64,000 bases of DNA, taken from contig CM069875.1 in NCBI GenBank assembly GCA_036172665.1, forward strand, positions 18,941,806-19,005,805, given 5' to 3'. The position numbers were made by a program, and so were the translations under genes. This document shows, piece by piece, positions 1 through 8,780 of this stretch. The notes below the pieces were generated by a model, which did not search any database, was not told where the DNA came from, and was given only the letters and a program-made list of their open reading frames with translations. The number at the start of each line of letters is the position of its first letter. Position 1 is the first letter of the stretch. Source of the DNA: Prosopocoilus inquinatus (taxonomy: Eukaryota; Arthropoda; Insecta; Coleoptera; Lucanidae).

Positions 1-666
1 TTGATCTAATAGTCGAATGACTATTCTCGTAATCACGTTCACGGTCACTGGAAGATAAATAGCTTGAAGAGGAGATTCTATTATTTTAAACCCTGGAGGT
101 ACATTTGGAAAGAAATGATACAAAACATGACCGGGTTCTCCGTTGTTATAAGATCCACCGGTTAGATTACATTCTATTCTTATAGCATTTACTTTATTTA
201 TTTCCATCGGAAAATCACCAATGTTATTATCGTTTACTTTCAACGTTCTCGGTTTAAAACCCAACAATTTTCCCAATGAATTTGGTTTACTAAAATCGAG
301 TTTAACCGAACTGTGTGTAGTTGCCTTTAAAGTATTATTATTTCCTTTAATGTTTATATAATCAGGGATATTGTTATTTTGAAAATAATCTTTCAGATAT
401 TGGTTGATATCGTCTAGTTCATATGTACCTGTAGGTATAACGATAGTTTTCCAAACCGTCGTTTTTCCTGTTTCTTCATAATGTATCAAATTGTTACTTT
501 CATCTATGTTAGGTATTGCATTAAACGTTTCAAAATTTAACAAGCACATTTCATATGTTGCGTCTTCATCGAGGTATAGTGGTGGATTCAATTCACAAAA
601 TAAAACTGATTCAATTCCCGTAAGAGTGAACGTACACGCAACGGGTGAAGATTTCATGTTGACCAT
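1..666 (-). CDS. Penton-type (minor) capsid protein of a Maverick/adintovirus-like element, C-terminus cut by window edge
   Basis: A 222-codon minus-strand frame is open from an ATG at 666 (in-frame stop just upstream at 685-687) to base 1 without a stop. The product starts MVNMKSSPV and has the pattern of the single jelly-roll penton proteins of Polinton/Maverick elements: a strand with LNFETFNAIPNID, then VIPTGTYELDDIN, a LGFKPRTL segment, and a later IRIECNLTGGSY segment followed by a VPPGFKIIESP strand. In this family a short further strand pair normally follows, which would lie outside the window. It would form the icosahedral vertices of a virion. The neighbouring protease and PLA2 genes on the same strand support a virion-gene cluster. 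The family call is from motif memory, so penton versus another capsid protein is moderately certain. No break is visible in the part seen. Confidence 0.6.
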   Translation of the reverse strand, partial: MVNMKSSPVACTFTLTGIESVLFCELNPPLYLDEDATYEMCLLNFETFNAIPNIDESNNLIHYEETGKTTVWKTIVIPTGTYELDDINQYLKDYFQNNNIPDYINIKGNNNTLKATTHSSVKLDFSKPNSLGKLLGFKPRTLKVNDNNIGDFPMEINKVNAIRIECNLTGGSYNNGEPGHVLYHFFPNVPPGFKIIESPLQAIYLPVTVNVITRIVIRLLDQ

Positions 667-688
667 CTTTCTAGTACTACATTCTTAC

Positions 689-1096
689 TTAACTTGTAAA
701 GGACTTTAAAAACTGTAGACATAAGTGTCCACAATTTTGTGTATTTTGTTTCTGATACCTTTCATAATTATAATTAATAACTCCCAATCCGTTCGACAAA
801 AGATATTTCTCTACTTCAACTGGAGGTCGTAGATCTCCATAGCTGTCAAAATATTTTACGATTCCTCCTCTCTTATAATATGCCACCCAATGCGTTCCTT
901 CACCAGAATCGCTATCTAAATTCACTACTCCACTTTCATGCTTCCATATCTTTTTAGGTAAAGTATCTCTCATAAACACACCTCGAAAGGAAGGTAATTT
1001 CCATATTTTAGCATATTTCAGTATGTCAATGTTAGTCAACGGTCGCCGAGGCAAATATTTCAGTTTTTTGGATTGGATCGTAAATATAACCCACAC
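689..1096 (-). CDS. Adenain-like cysteine protease (virion maturation protease)
   Basis: The frame encodes about 135 residues with the adenovirus-type cysteine protease layout: GTHWVAYY (catalytic His at residue 69), KYFDSYGDLRPP (Asp at 84) and QNTQNCGHLCLQF (oxyanion Gln and catalytic Cys at 122). Such proteases mature capsid precursors in adenoviruses, Mavericks and adintoviruses. Only a GTG precedes the conserved N-terminal region; the first in-frame ATG lies inside it (at VFMRDT), so the normal start has either decayed or is supplied by splicing or fusion. The 5' end overlaps the 3' end of the PLA2-containing frame by 37 bases in another frame, consistent with compact viral gene order. 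The catalytic residues look intact, but the missing start and the broken neighbour suggest an inactive genomic copy. Confidence 0.72.
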   Translation of the reverse strand: MWVIFTIQSKKLKYLPRRPLTNIDILKYAKIWKLPSFRGVFMRDTLPKKIWKHESGVVNLDSDSGEGTHWVAYYKRGGIVKYFDSYGDLRPPVEVEKYLLSNGLGVINYNYERYQKQNTQNCGHLCLQFLKSFTS

Positions 1097-1881
1097 CCGG
1101 TTTTGTAAGGTTTTATATAGAATCCGCTTCTCACTGCTTTTGTTTCCATAGCGCGATTATGTCGCTCTGCTTCTTTCAGTTGCTCTTTCGCAGCTTTTGC
1201 ATCGTTTACCGCCTTAGCAATTGCAGCTGCACCGCCGCCGAGCGATCCTATTGCGCCCAAAGCCGCAAATAATGGAATTAAAGGTAAAAACCCTCCTCTC
1301 TTAGGAATTGGTATCACTCTTTGACGTGGAGGTCTTATTTTCTTGTGGTCCTTCTTTAAAACAGCCTGCGCCAATTTCACATTTTCTAACAGACTCTGGT
1401 TACCATTAAGTGAAATTGCATGTTGTGCTTTCCTTACAGTTTGTCGAAATGATAATTTACCACCACGCTTCTTCCGTTTACTACGTTTTATCTTCACTCC
1501 GTTTCCCATTCCAAGCTTTGTCTTAGCTTTCATTAAGGCGGTTACAGATAACGCAGATGCTTTTTCACCAAATTCCGCTTCTGTACTCTTCACTCTTTTC
1601 ACTGCCGCTTGATACAATTTTTTATCTGCTTCGTGACGTTTTTCTAAATCGCTACTTACAGAATATGCGATATCGTGTTGCTTGCACGCCTCATCCAACG
1701 CATTCACACCTCTGTCTCCTCTTTTAAGTCGAACGTCTAATTTTGTGCCCGGACCGCAGTAATTGTAACCTGGTAAGTGTAACTCTACTGGTAGTTTATT
1801 AATTCACGTATTAAGTAAACCACGACCTTTTCGTTTTAAGGTACTTCTCGCAGTGTAATCTGTTTTGACACGACGTCGCAT
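1060..1881 (-). pseudogene. Minor virion protein with parvovirus-type phospholipase A2 domain, interrupted by one in-frame stop
   Basis: The best start is ATG at 1881, giving 273 codons down to 1060. Codon 26 is a TGA (1804-1806); the remainder stays in the same frame, so a single nonsense change breaks the gene. After the stop comes a compact PLA2 signature: the calcium-binding loop YCGPGTK (residues 41-47) and the catalytic HDIAY (residues 69-73). This combination is known from parvovirus VP1 and has been reported in some Maverick/adintovirus virion proteins, where it helps the particle leave endosomes. A basic stretch (KIKRSKRKKRGG) follows, then a glycine/alanine-rich hydrophobic segment (GGFLPLIPLFAALGAIG) and a charged helix, resembling small adenovirus-type core/minor proteins. 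The last 37 bases overlap the protease frame. The copy is probably non-functional. Confidence 0.72.
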
Positions 1882-1946
1882 TTATGGCTTTTCTTTCTAA
1901 CAGTCAACGATGTTACACGTGTACTACTTCAATACTCACTGCTTAT

Positions 1947-1955
1947 CTTTATATA
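1947..1955 (-). promoter_or_regulatory. Candidate TATA box upstream of the PLA2 gene
   Basis: TATATAAAG reads on the minus strand about 65 bases before the ATG at 1881. It is the only good TATA match in the short gap between the PLA2 frame and the next gene. No convincing initiator at the usual spacing was found, so the call is weak. Confidence 0.3.
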
Positions 1956-2093
1956 GCGTAAAAATTTCTCTTAATTTTTTGGTTAAGTATCATTAGTTTA
2001 TTAAATAAAGGATCAAACAGTGTTCTTAGAAAATTTTATTTATAACTGACAGTGTCATATCTAGAAATATATACATATTAAATCACATAACAT

Positions 2094-2967
2094 TTACATA
2101 TTCACAGCTTTATGCATACTTATATCAAAAATTAATTTACTAATTCCAAACATCATTAATTCATTTGTAATTGTTCCTTGCTCAGATATTTCATTATTAA
2201 GAAATGATTTAACATTTGTCTTCATATCACTTTCCTTAACACTCAAGCATGGAATCATGTTGCTGTAGAATGATTTATAGTTCAATTGTTTCAAAACTTC
2301 TAAACGATATAATATAATATCACACAATTTCCAATAGACCTTTATAAGATATATATAATGTCGCCACACCTCTTTCTGATTTCAGTATTTTCGTTTCTTC
2401 GATGCATTCGAAAGACGACTTTACTGAGCTGATTTTCATTACCGGATAAATAGTTTTCTTCTCAGTAAAATACGACTTCAAAGTGTAGTTATAAGAACAA
2501 AATTCTTTCCATTCCTCTTCTAAAAACGATATGCTCTGCCTTTTGGAACCCATAATACGTATTATCGGATTAAGAAATGTTTCGGTACACAGTCCGACAC
2601 AAATCCACTTCGTACGGCTCTTATTTAGAAAATATACACTTTGAGCTAAAAGTGGCAACTGATCTATGTCAGTCACCTCTCTTGCTTCTGAAATCTCGGA
2701 AGGTGCTGTCTCATTAGTATCACATTAACGAAAATGTTCATCTGTGAAGTAAGGCTGGGAGAGTATTTCAAATTGAAACTCGTTTCGAACTGAGGACGTA
2801 TTCAAACCGTACTCATCCGGCTTTTCTTCTTTTGGTTTGTCAACGTTTTTAGTCAGAAGTCTTTTCTTCTGTGTGTCATCAAAAGGATCGTTCACGTGCC
2901 TTCTCTTTTGCTTCAGGAAAAAATCCACTTGTTTAGATGTCACTGTAAATACAATAAAAATATACAA
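2094..2967 (-). pseudogene. Uncharacterised protein, broken by a stop and a frameshift; same strand as the Maverick-like cluster
   Basis: Three minus-strand pieces make one reading. The piece 2725-2967 ends at a TAA (2725-2727), and the same frame continues without further stops into 2320-2676. Around 2345-2369 the reading shifts frame into 2094-2340. A good splice acceptor (pyrimidine run then ACAG) precedes TSKQVDFFLKQKRR at about 2943, so an upstream exon may exist. Visible content: a basic, charged N-terminal part (KQKRRHVNDPFDD, KKRLLTKN), then a middle segment with FLNPIIRIMGSKRQSISF and EEEWKEF, and an Ile/Leu/Tyr-rich C-terminus. It resembles an uncharacterised protein type seen near arthropod Maverick-like elements, but I cannot name it. 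Its position and strand suggest it belonged to the same element as the capsid and protease genes. Confidence 0.45.
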
Positions 2968-3104
2968 ATTATAAATTATTACAATAAGATGATTTAAACT
3001 TACTTTTATGTATGTAGGTAGGTGATTAACTTAACAACACAACTCACAGTTCTGTAACAACTGAATCTATTCCCAAATGAAGAACCTTATAGAACAAGAT
3101 TTTA

Positions 3105-3548
3105 GGTGGGGGTCCCTACCTCCTCCAACCTTACGGTCGTATTCAAGATAAACCGGTAGATAATTTTTGGAACCCTCCTCTGACCTCGCTTTTAGAGGTA
3201 ATGATGAGGTCACGTCAATGACATTGAGATTTTGCAACCTCCTCTGACTTGATCCTTAACCTTGTAGTTACATCGGCACAAAGCAAATTTTAGAACCTCC
3301 TCCGATCTTAACCTTGAACCCTCAAGGTCATTTCAAAGTTACCTCTCGGTTACATTAGGAACAGGTCGATTCTGGAACCTCCTCCAATCTTGACCTTTAT
3401 CGTGGTCACCTCAAGGTCATGGCCTTGAAGTTTAAGGTCATGGTGAGGTCACGTCAGGAATAGGCCGATTCTGGAACCTCCTCCGATCTTGACCTTGACT
3501 TTTATTGGTCAAGGTCGGAGGAGGATCCAGAATCGGCCTATTCCTACT
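3105..3548. repeat. Degenerate minisatellite rich in AGGTCA/TGACCT half-sites, ending in a palindrome
   Basis: A core like GAACCTCCTCCGATCTTGACC recurs at about 3115, 3172, 3237, 3293, 3377 and 3474, with irregular spacing of roughly 55-95 bases. Between cores, AGGTCA or TGACCT half-sites occur repeatedly (for example in GATGAGGTCACGTCA and TCAAGGTCATGGCC). The last unit, about 3455-3499, is followed after a few bases by its own inverted copy to 3548, giving a hairpin with arms of about 40 bases. AGGTCA is the nuclear-receptor half-site, but function here is only conjecture. Confidence 0.6.
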
Positions 3549-3904
3549 ACTGCTTTGCTCATAATATTATTTTAAAAACAATGAACAAAATATGTATTTT
3601 ATTTTCCTTCCAAGTCTTTGATCTTCTGATTCCCAGATGAAGCGACTGCTTTTTCAAGGAAAATCGATCCGATCTATTAAATCCAACACTTAATAGACTA
3701 GCAGCGTCTTCTTCATCGTTCGTTACTTTGAAAATTTCGCACCAATCAGCTACAATTACCCTGAAACCGTACATCTAAATGTATCATTTTATTGCGTCTT
3801 GCCGCGAACATTTCTTCTCCTCAGATTTCTTCTTTGACGTTTTCTTTATAAAATTAAAATAATTTTACATCTTGTATATGAAGACCAAGAGCCAGAAAAT
3901 ACTT

Positions 3905-5968
3905 TAAGGGCAAGTTGTATCAAAGGGGTTTAAGCCAACATTCAACTGAACCAAATTCAAAGTGAATACAATCGTATCAAATTTTATTTATGAAGGCAGT
4001 AATTGCCATATGTCCTTAAACAGGGAGATTCAGGCAACCCATTCATTAAAAGTTTACGGACTTTTCCTTTGAATTTCTGTTTCATATTTTGCAGCTATAA
4101 GTTAACGATATGGATCTATCAAAATATAATATTTTCAAATTTCGGACACTTCCGCTTATACCGGAAGTTGCTGTCAACTTTCTTATTTTAAATGGAATAC
4201 CAATTTTTAATGCATTTTTGAAATCTTCATAAAATTCTAAAAATATTTTGTTGCAACTTGTGATACAAGAAAAATTAACCATTTCGGAGATATTTTCATT
4301 TTTTAAAAATAACTTAGACTTGCAGAACCTTGGTTATGATATTGCCACCTTTGTGCAACAAAAACCATGATGCCCATTTTTGGCCTGTAGTAGGCTACAG
4401 TAACATTCTTTCAGATCCTGTCCAGTTTTGCAATTGATTACTTACAGGCTGGTTAAAAAGTAACTTCTATTCAAACTGATTTCAACTGTCGAAAAGTCAT
4501 GTTTTTTAAATGGAACGCCTAGTATATTTTTATACCATGTGAATCAGGATTAAATGTTCTTTCGTCCTGTATTAGCATTCCCTATACCTATCTCTTATGG
4601 TTCACTCGTTATCGATGATTTCTTTTTAACGCGTAATTTTTTCAATTTTTCGGTATCATTTTCAAATAGTGGGCTATGAAAACTAAACTAGAGAAATTAT
4701 AATTTTTGAAATCATCTGTCTAGTAGGAATTAAAGAAAAACAATTTAATCGTTACGAAGAACCAAAAAATAAATAATCAAATACAGACATATTAAATGTA
4801 TTTGATGATATAAAATCGACAATTCAAGAAGTTAATCAAAAAAGTTGTTATATCGAGGAAAATGCGAAAATTTTGTATTGTAAGTGTAAATTTCTCCTTG
4901 TAGATGTATAAATAGTCATACCAAGAATTCTAATACATGCGGCATATGTAAACAAAAAGTTCAGATGATAGATACGTATTTAAATAATATTTGTCTGTTT
5001 TTAAAATGAAATTGAAATAACAGTCAGAAATTAATTTAAAAAGTCTCAGTTTGTTAAATTTTCATAGCACACTGTTCAGGAATAATACTGAAAAGTGAAA
5101 AAATTGATGTGTCAAAGAGAAAATCATGAATAGAAAGAGAAAGGTAAGAAATGGGTATAGGGAATGCTAATACAGTTCGAAAGAACATTTAATTCTGATT
5201 CTTATGGTATAAAAAAACTGGGTGTTCTATTTAAAAAACATGACTTTTCGACAGTTGAAATCAGTTCGAATAGAAGTTACTTTTCAACCAGACCGTACAC
5301 GATTTTGTGTAAAATTAGGTATGACCTAAAACCTTATGAGCTTAGCCTACTACAGGCCAAAAATTGAAATTAAGGCTTTTGTTACACAAAGATGGCTGCA
5401 TTCATAAACAAGGTACTGCAACTTTGAACTGTTTTAAAAAAATGGAAATATCTCTAAAACGGCTAATTTTTCTTGTATCACATGTTACACAAAATATTTT
5501 TAGAATTTTATAAAGATTTCAGAAGTGCAATAAAAAATGGGGTATTCCATTTAAAATAAGAAAGTTGACAGCAACTTCCGGTACAAGCGGAAGTGTCTGA
5601 AAGTTGGAAATACTATATTTCAATAGATCATTATCGCTAACTTATAACCGCAAAATATGAAATAGAAATTCAAAGAGGAAGTCCTTAAACTTTTAATGAA
5701 TGGGTTGCCTGAATCTCCCTGTATATGTTTCTATGCGAATTTGTTTATTTTGAACTTGGTGCAGTTGAACGTAGTTTAAAACTCACTGGTACATACAACT
5801 GGCCCTAAGTAGTATAGTAGAGTATGCATTTTAGGGTGATATTTTTGTTAGTATCACAATAAGAGCCAGTTGTTAAGGGCATGCGGCAATAACTGCATTC
5901 ATAAATAAAATTAAATGCGATTTTGTTCATTTTGTACCTGGTTCAGTTGAACGTCAGTTTGGTACAAC
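3905..5968. repeat. Foldback element with inverted arms of about 0.7-0.8 kb
   Basis: The left arm (about 3905-4700) reappears in reverse complement at about 5010-5800. Matching blocks include AGGGAGATTCAGGCAACCCA (4021-4040, inverted near 5705-5724), CACTTCCGCTTATACCGGAA (4148-4167, degenerate inverse near 5575-5595) and GAAAAGTCATGTTTTTTAAA (4494-4513, inverted near 5237-5256). The outermost part is duplicated on the right: the end sequence containing GTTCAACTGAACC-like DNA occurs near 5765 and again near 5950. A central spacer of about 300 bases has no coding content. Small open frames in the arms are mirror images of each other and not genes. A 60-base block of the arm recurs near 43130, beside a transposase relic. 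No clean target duplication was identified. Confidence 0.72.
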
Positions 5969-5969
5969 T

Positions 5970-7200
5970 GACTGTAAGCGTTTTTCCCTAGACGAATAAT
6001 ATTCGTTTAGATATTCCAAAAATGTTCAAAGTTTTAGAAGAATTATGAAGGAAAAACACTCAACATTTCGCTATAGATTTATAGCTTCGTCAGGACAAGT
6101 ACAAACTTCAAAAATGTTCGTACAACTGTCAAAAATTCTTAACACAAGAAAATGGAAATATTCAAAACTTTTCATTTTTCACCCACAAATATCATTATGC
6201 GATTGTATAAATTAAGTTTATGGAAAATCAATCGATAGAGGTTTATACGCGTTTCTTTACGTTCTAAAATAAGTAAATAGATACCGTCTTTTTCATTATT
6301 CAATTAATATTATTATTAGAAAATTATACCATTCTCTTTGTACAAACAAAAAATATACTGTAAAAATTCTTATTCCCTGTGAAAATCCTGATGAAGCAAT
6401 TACGCTCGAACTTTTGAATTTCTTATTAATCTTGTAAACACTCTTGCACCCCAAAATATGCAGTAAACATTCCTTTCAATATATATCCTGAAATATACTT
6501 TAAAAAACTCAGTAATATTTAAAAGTTTTCGTTGTGGCTCTTCTAAATTTGACACGAAAATGCAAATTTTGAATATTGTTTTTAGAAATACATGATTTAA
6601 TTACTGAGCGATTCGCTCGAACGATGTAGTTGGTGTTATTAACGTGTTGCAAAATCAAAAATATTTAGATGTAGTAATTGTAAACATTAATGGATTTAGT
6701 GAATAATTTTTATTTCACTTCTCTACGTTTGTACTAGATGAAGTCGTGAAATATTCGACCGTGTAGCAGGAACATTTGTCACTATCGAACTCATTTGACT
6801 CGGTCCAACGTTCGGGCTAACATTTGATGCATCATGTAGCGTCAGCTTTAACGAAACACGGCCTGCTTGACCAGGAAATCGAATTAACGAATTTTACTCT
6901 TTCTGTTCGCTTTATATTTGTTCCTTTACACATATAAAAAAAATTAATTCTATTTTTCATTATGTTCTTGTTAAAATGTAAAAATTTATGCTAATATCAC
7001 TTTCTCGTCTTTCTTTTGTTTCTAAGTGAAACAAAACAAACTTATTATCTTTTAGTAAGATAGAAGAAGAAAGAAGTACTACTTCTATGTCTGTACATAA
7101 ATGATTGTTGTTTATTGTTAAAAATTATAAAATATCAGTCTTCTAACTTGATTCATTATTGTTTTAATTACCATATAAATGGATAATTACAATAATACGC
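5970..7200. other. AT-rich stretch without recognisable genes
   Basis: No convincing coding frame or complete element is visible. A fragment near 6055-6105, with CGCTATAGATTTATAGCTTC followed by GTCAGGAC, resembles tails of Penelope-type or related retroelements and reads as a weak hammerhead-like core on the minus strand. A second similar scrap (CCTGATGAAGC) lies near 6388. Confidence 0.4.
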
Positions 7201-7213
7201 CCACGAGCAAATT

Positions 7214-7370
7214 ATTGTCGGGCAAAATGAAATTAAGCCCGACACAGTCCAATCATAGACCCCAGTGTATCGCCAAAATTGGTGCACCGAATGCACTAGC
7301 CCAAAGGCTAAAACATAAATTGCACCGAGCGCCGCCCCAGCAACAGATAAGGGTATTAACATCCCTCTGC
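7214..7370 (+). other. GC-richer island with several adjacent stable hairpins
   Basis: Within AT-rich DNA, this island contains TGTCGGGC/GCCCGACA (7216-7223 with 7237-7244, 8 bp), GTGCA/TGCAC (7282-7286 with 7292-7296), TAGCC/GGCTA (7297-7301 with 7306-7310) and a weaker AGGG/CCCT pair near 7350-7366. An 84-residue minus-strand frame (7168-7422) with hydrophobic segments and a 120-codon plus frame overlap it, and neither matches a family I know. It may be a structured RNA, a short element or an unassigned exon. Confidence 0.3.
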
Positions 7371-7790
7371 CGGGCATATGCTGAACCACCTTATCACGGT
7401 CCACCCTACACCGACATCGCACTATCTTACAGCCATCATCATAAATCTACATCATGTTTAGATATAGGAAACTTGTTACGTATTATGTTTCCGCTTATCT
7501 GTACCAGCAATAACATCGTCGAAGTTTTATTTTTCATTTAACCGTGTCGAAGCATAAATTCTGATTTCTTTGGATTTTATCGACGTGTTTGGTATCCGTG
7601 CATTTAACAAAATTGTGCCTCACCTCATATTTTCATTTATTAGAAGCAAAGATATCCTGTCAAAAAAATATACGGTATACAGATGGTCCAGATATAACGT
7701 GCCAACTGGTACTGCACAAAACAAAAGATAATTGAGAGCTGCTGAACGATGTATTTATGAAATCGGTGAAATCTTATATATTATTATTAT

Positions 7791-8065
7791 TGAACAGATA
7801 AAATAGCGACATCTTACTATTGACCTGACATTGCAGTAGAATAAACAAATTGAAGCGGGATTTGCTCCTAATAAGTCCCCCATGCAAGGCGGCCATGCTT
7901 GCTGTCAAAGCATAATGAAAGGTTTTAGAAAAATTTTGTGCAAATCGTTCTTGATTGCCACGTCTCTGCTGAAGAAACCCCAAGCAGGGCTGAAACAGCT
8001 GTCCAGACGCTGCTCGAGGTTTTCATTGCAATCAAGAACGATTTGCACAAAATGTTTCTAAAAAT
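7791..8065 (+). repeat. Retrozyme-like repeat copy in foldback form with degenerate hammerhead core
   Basis: The left part (7791-7958) carries the family body in minus orientation, and the right part (7959-8065) the ribozyme end in plus orientation. The two share inverted arms built on AATCGTTCTTGATTGC and GCAATCAAGAACGATT. The core CTGAAGA is at 7969-7975, followed by a stem II with one mismatch (AACCC against GGGCT), GAAAC at 7992-7996 and CAGCTGTC. The stem I partner CAGAC is mutated relative to CAGAG in the better copies, so self-cleavage is doubtful here. Confidence 0.6.
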
Positions 8066-8772
8066 TATTATTATTATTTATTATTATTATTTATATTCGA
8101 TTCGATACCTTACAATGCTTACGATCAAGCTTAAAATGCAGTATAAAGTGTAATTTACAAGGAGCAATGAATATTCAGTAATTAACCGTAAACTATACAG
8201 AATGATTTATGAACTCACCGCCAAACTTTGTCTATATGAAAGCTTTTGTAATTGTAAGAAGAAGAAAAAAATCATTTAGACATGCAGAGTGTTAACAGGA
8301 AGTCGCTACAATGGCTAACTTCTTTATTTGCATTTTTACAAAATAACTTATATTACGGAAGTTTCAGAACCTCTTCTGTTTGATTTTATGGGACCATCAG
8401 AAAAACAAATGATTATAAAATTTTCGAGATTTTCAAATGTTTTCAACTTTTTTAAATGGAGGTTATGTTTTCTTATCATCGCATCGTATTCAGGATGACA
8501 AATTAATTATGTTTTCACAAACGTTACCTCCCAAAGTCTTCTATTTTATAAATGATTTAGTAAATAAATCTATTTGTTCCCGATAAATGGCTACAATAGC
8601 TAAATTTTCTGTCAAAGATTTTGGGTAAAAAGAACGAATTATTACTTAATAATTATTACGCGATGTACACTTTCATAAACTTAATGTCATTTTAAACTTT
8701 AACAATTAAACTTTTCTTTAATGGCTTCAAACTAAGTCATTCTTAAAAGAGTTAAAATATTTATCATAAATA
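8066..8772. other. AT-rich stretch, nothing recognised
   Basis: No coding frame or repeat boundary could be supported between the retrozyme-like copy and the hAT target duplication. Confidence 0.4.
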
Positions 8773-8780
8773 CTCATAAG

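Noticed and set aside
3559..3774. 71-codon minus-strand frame next to the minisatellite
   Set aside because: No motif and no partner exons; probably chance.
5164..5367. 67-codon frame in the foldback arm (and 4003-4191, 4082-4282)
   Set aside because: These lie in mirror-image arms of the foldback element, and their sequences are not protein-like.
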